Shown here: one piece after another, positions 61,488 through 64,000 of the stretch
Position numbering within the stretch: the first letter of the stretch is position 1
How the letters are laid out: each line of letters starts with the position of its first letter
DNA from: Cichorium intybus
Lineage: Eukaryota; Streptophyta; Magnoliopsida; Asterales; Asteraceae
Length of the DNA stretch: 64,000 bases
Reading direction: 5' to 3'
NCBI GenBank assembly: GCA_023525715.1
Contig: CM042009.1
Coordinates: 131,742,711 to 131,806,710 of the forward strand
Notes under the pieces: model-generated
The model's input: the letters and a program-made list of their open reading frames with translations, nothing else
What the model was told of the DNA's origin: nothing
The model's database searches: none
Made by a program: the position numbers and the translations under genes

Positions 61488-61670
61488 TGTTGAGGAGAGC
61501 AAAATAAGAAAAGATGGTTTGTTGTAAATATTATATAGTTCCTAGAGAATTGGCTGTAGATGAAAGTTTGTTATTATCATTCTTGTATATATACTTATAC
61601 CTGTGATTGAATCAATATACAGAAAAAACGGAATTGCATTCCTCCACTTCGAATTCTGTAAGTTTCTACA
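61488..61670 (+). mobile_element. Copia 3' LTR
   Basis: 183 bp, TGTTGAGG...TTCTACA. Differs from the 5' LTR at a dozen or more positions plus small indels. TTGAG follows as the right target duplication. Confidence 0.9.
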
Positions 61671-61675
61671 TTGAG

Positions 61676-62944
61676 TAGATTAATTTTTTAAATCTAAACT
61701 AGTAAAATTAGCTTAGTCAAAATAAAGACCGTTATACTACAAAAAAATGTATGATATCTAAAACACATATAAAACTATAGTTCCTTGTGAAAATTATAGT
61801 TATATTTATAACGTAGGCCGTCGGTGGTTCGGTGCTAATTAAAACTTTGGAAGTAATAAATATGGAACTTATATAAATATAATATAATTATGAGGGGATT
61901 GTGTATGAAATTGAGATCCCATGTTGTTCGAATTGCGTGTACAGATCTGGGTTTCCTATTTAAAAACATATAATATACCATGGTTTCCGAGGTTTTCTTC
62001 ATTTTCCAATTTCCATAACAATGAGACCAATTTTTCCAAATTATTTTTATGCAATCCTCATTTGTCATCAAGTCGATGAAAAAGGATAATCGATGATGGA
62101 AGAATCACGAGGCTAAAAGACACAAAAAGGAACGTATAGAACATGCATCAACGCGTCATATGGATATGACAAAACTAACTATTAATTATTCGTATCCAAA
62201 TATTTAAATTGTTATAATTATCCTGAATATACTAAAATGACACTATGAATGTAGATGACACAATGAATGTAGGGTCAATGTCGAGTAAAAGAACGTCTTT
62301 TCCTTTTGAGTTAGTGGAATCTTAAATAAAATATTATTAAAGGATAGAAACTGTAAAGGAAAAGGTTGAACAACGATAATTATTTAAATTGAATCGAAGG
62401 TGCAATAATAATTATTGTGATTGTTAATATAGTCATCTCACGACAAATGCCTTCTCAATTTCTTTACCAAAAAGACTAAAATCGTCTAATCTTTTAGAAT
62501 TTTTTTTCAAAATAGCACAAATTTAGCATCATACCCCAAAATAGTCAACCAAATCATAGGTGATCAGTCCCACCTGCGATTTGGTGGCCAGGTCAACTTC
62601 TCACGTGCGATTTGGTCCCTATGGGCTGCAATTTCCTTCCCTGGCCCGCGATTTCATATTTAGCATGACCCATCAGCCCAATGTATATAAACATCAACAA
62701 AAAAACTCATTTTTTTTTCATTTCTGAATATGAGAAACGCTCTCTAATGGCTGCGGAGAAATTTGCATCTTGGAATTTTGTAACTATCAAAGATCTTATG
62801 TTGTTTTTATGTATTAATTGTATCTAGTTAAAAATTTCATGTTTTAACTTTTAAGCCTTAGATTAGCATACATACAAGTTTTATGCCATTGTACAACCAT
62901 TTAATGCACAAAAATCGTAGGGTTTCATGAACTGGAGAGCAAAT
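61676..62944. other. Flank without recognised genes
   Basis: AT-rich. A GC-richer patch at 62555-62660 repeats GCGATTTGGT-type words and is probably an old repeat. No coding frame of note on either strand. Confidence 0.4.
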
Positions 62945-64000
62945 TGTGACATCCGCCTAAAATGGATTCGGGTCAACCCAACCCAATTGGAAATTTAATA
63001 AACCCTACTCAAGATTACTTGACGCTAATAGGATCAAAACCCATACAATACGATATAAATTGATGTTAATAGCAATATAGCATAGTATAACGTTATAACT
63101 ATAATCAAATTAAATTATGATACCATATTAAAATAAAATCAAAGTATGATGCTCTAATTAAATTAAAAGAATCAAACTTGAATGCTATAATTAAACTTCA
63201 AATCAAAGTAGATTGTTATAATCAAATAATAACCTATTTTTTTTTATAAAACTCTATTTTTATAAACTCTACATTAAATTTTATAAAATTCTTATATTAA
63301 TTAGTGTATTACATAGAGATGCTTGTGCTAGTGGGAAATTATGAAGACCACCAAAAGCCAAAAGTTATTCCCATGGTCTCCCACTCACACCTCCCATCAT
63401 ATTTACTTTCATTTTTCTCCCAACACATTATTCTCATCACCACTCAAACCCTCTCTATTCTTTCTCTCACTCTCAATCTCGAAATTCTTCCAAGAAATAT
63501 CAATTTTCCAGCCAAGAACAATCCCTCATACTCAAATCTCCATCCCTCTTGAAGCATTCATCAATGTATGTTGTTAAAAGTTTCAAATTCATTAATGAAA
63601 CAAATTAAATCCACCAAAATATCTAAAACTCATTTTATATATAAACCTGATTTTTTCCAGAATCCCATCAATAAAATAAGAAGTTCTGGAAACTTTCAGA
63701 AAATAACTTATTTTTATTGAATTACTATAATTATTGCAATATAATAGGGCAATAATTCACATAAAATACTTTTTACTTTCAATAAATTCTGGAAACATTA
63801 TGCAATGACCCATATATTGATTAAAGTGGATTTATGAAGTTTCATTCATTTATATTACTGTTTTATGCTTATTGTGTATTTTATTTTGTTATAGATAAAT
63901 AAATAGCAAAATATAGTTATTTAGGTCCAAAATTAGATGTTATATTTTTCTCACCTTACTAACATTATAAAGACTCCATGACAAAATTTACATAATTTTT
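62945..64000 (+). mobile_element. Related Tekay-type LTR, opposite orientation, cut by window end
   Basis: Begins TGTGACATCCGCC and follows the minus strand of 59518 downward for the rest of the window, with several per cent divergence and small indels. It is the 5' end of an LTR of the same family as the middle Gypsy element, on the plus strand. The 82-codon frame is kept (63304-63552). Whether it is a solo LTR or a full element cannot be seen. Confidence 0.88.

Larger units (their letters stand above)
37127..61670 (+). mobile_element. Copia element, host of two nested Gypsy elements
   Basis: LTRs of about 182 bp at 37127-37308 and 61488-61670 are flanked by TCGAG and TTGAG, one mismatch in 5 bp. 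Without the nested Gypsy element (39672-59518) the Copia element is about 4.7 kb, with the order gag, protease, integrase, RT, RNase H, which is diagnostic of Ty1/Copia. The LTRs differ at a dozen or more positions, the coding region has many stops and frameshifts, and catalytic residues are changed. It is the oldest layer of the nest. Confidence 0.92.

Overview
The window looks like intergenic DNA from a large flowering-plant genome. It is AT-rich and built almost entirely of nested transposable elements: plant-type Gypsy lineages (Athila-like and Tekay/Del chromovirus), Copia, L1-type LINEs, a non-autonomous hAT, a Mutator-like foldback and TA-microsatellite-bounded inverted-repeat elements. 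All four primer-binding sites that I can read match initiator tRNA-Met, as is usual in plants. The element style suggests Asteraceae, but that is only an impression. I see no intact host gene, tRNA, rRNA or CRISPR array.

Layout. (1) 1-8147: a LARD-like LTR element on the minus strand, with a partial left LTR at 1-1339, a non-coding internal region at 1340-4467 and a 3.68 kb right LTR at 4468-8147. It abuts what may be the 5' end of a host gene on the minus strand (8148-9060). (2) 9352-10262: TA microsatellites enclosing a foldback element. (3) 11374-21900: a 5'-truncated, decayed Athila-like Gypsy element on the plus strand (RT/RNase H, integrase, env-like ORF, 3' LTR). It is split by a 3.65 kb non-autonomous LTR element (12411-16060, TSD GAGTC). 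(4) 22556-26585: a decayed L1 LINE carrying a 2.06 kb hAT insertion (23584-25643, 8-bp TSD), which itself holds a TA-bounded inverted-repeat element. (5) 26744-31292: a second L1 LINE with a 14-bp TSD and a 3' UTR made of tandem repeats. (6) 31769-34686: a 2.65 kb TA-bounded inverted-repeat element carrying a DUF760 gene fragment and an iteron-like repeat field. (7) 35552-36952: a Mutator-like foldback with arms of about 365 bp. (8) 37127-61670: three nested LTR elements. An old Copia element holds a Tekay-type Gypsy element (39672-59518, TSD GCCTA), which holds a very young Tekay-type Gypsy element (45524-54556, TSD TAAAT). (9) 62945-64000: the start of a related Tekay-type LTR in the opposite orientation.

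How it fits together. LTR divergence counted by eye falls with nesting depth: many differences in the Copia LTRs, about 8 in 2704 bp for the middle element, and about 2 in 2253 bp for the innermost. The middle element has a continuous gag-pol frame once its insertion is discounted. The innermost has gag and pol in different frames separated by what looks like an 88-nt spliceosomal intron, plus a deletion across RT/RNase H.

The most unusual signal is a grammar of 11-13 bp CG-rich near-palindromes in pairs about 20-23 bp apart. It recurs in non-coding parts of three unrelated LTR elements: the LARD, the Athila-like element and the element nested in it. A second notable signal is a family of inverted-repeat elements bounded on both sides by long (TA)n tracts.
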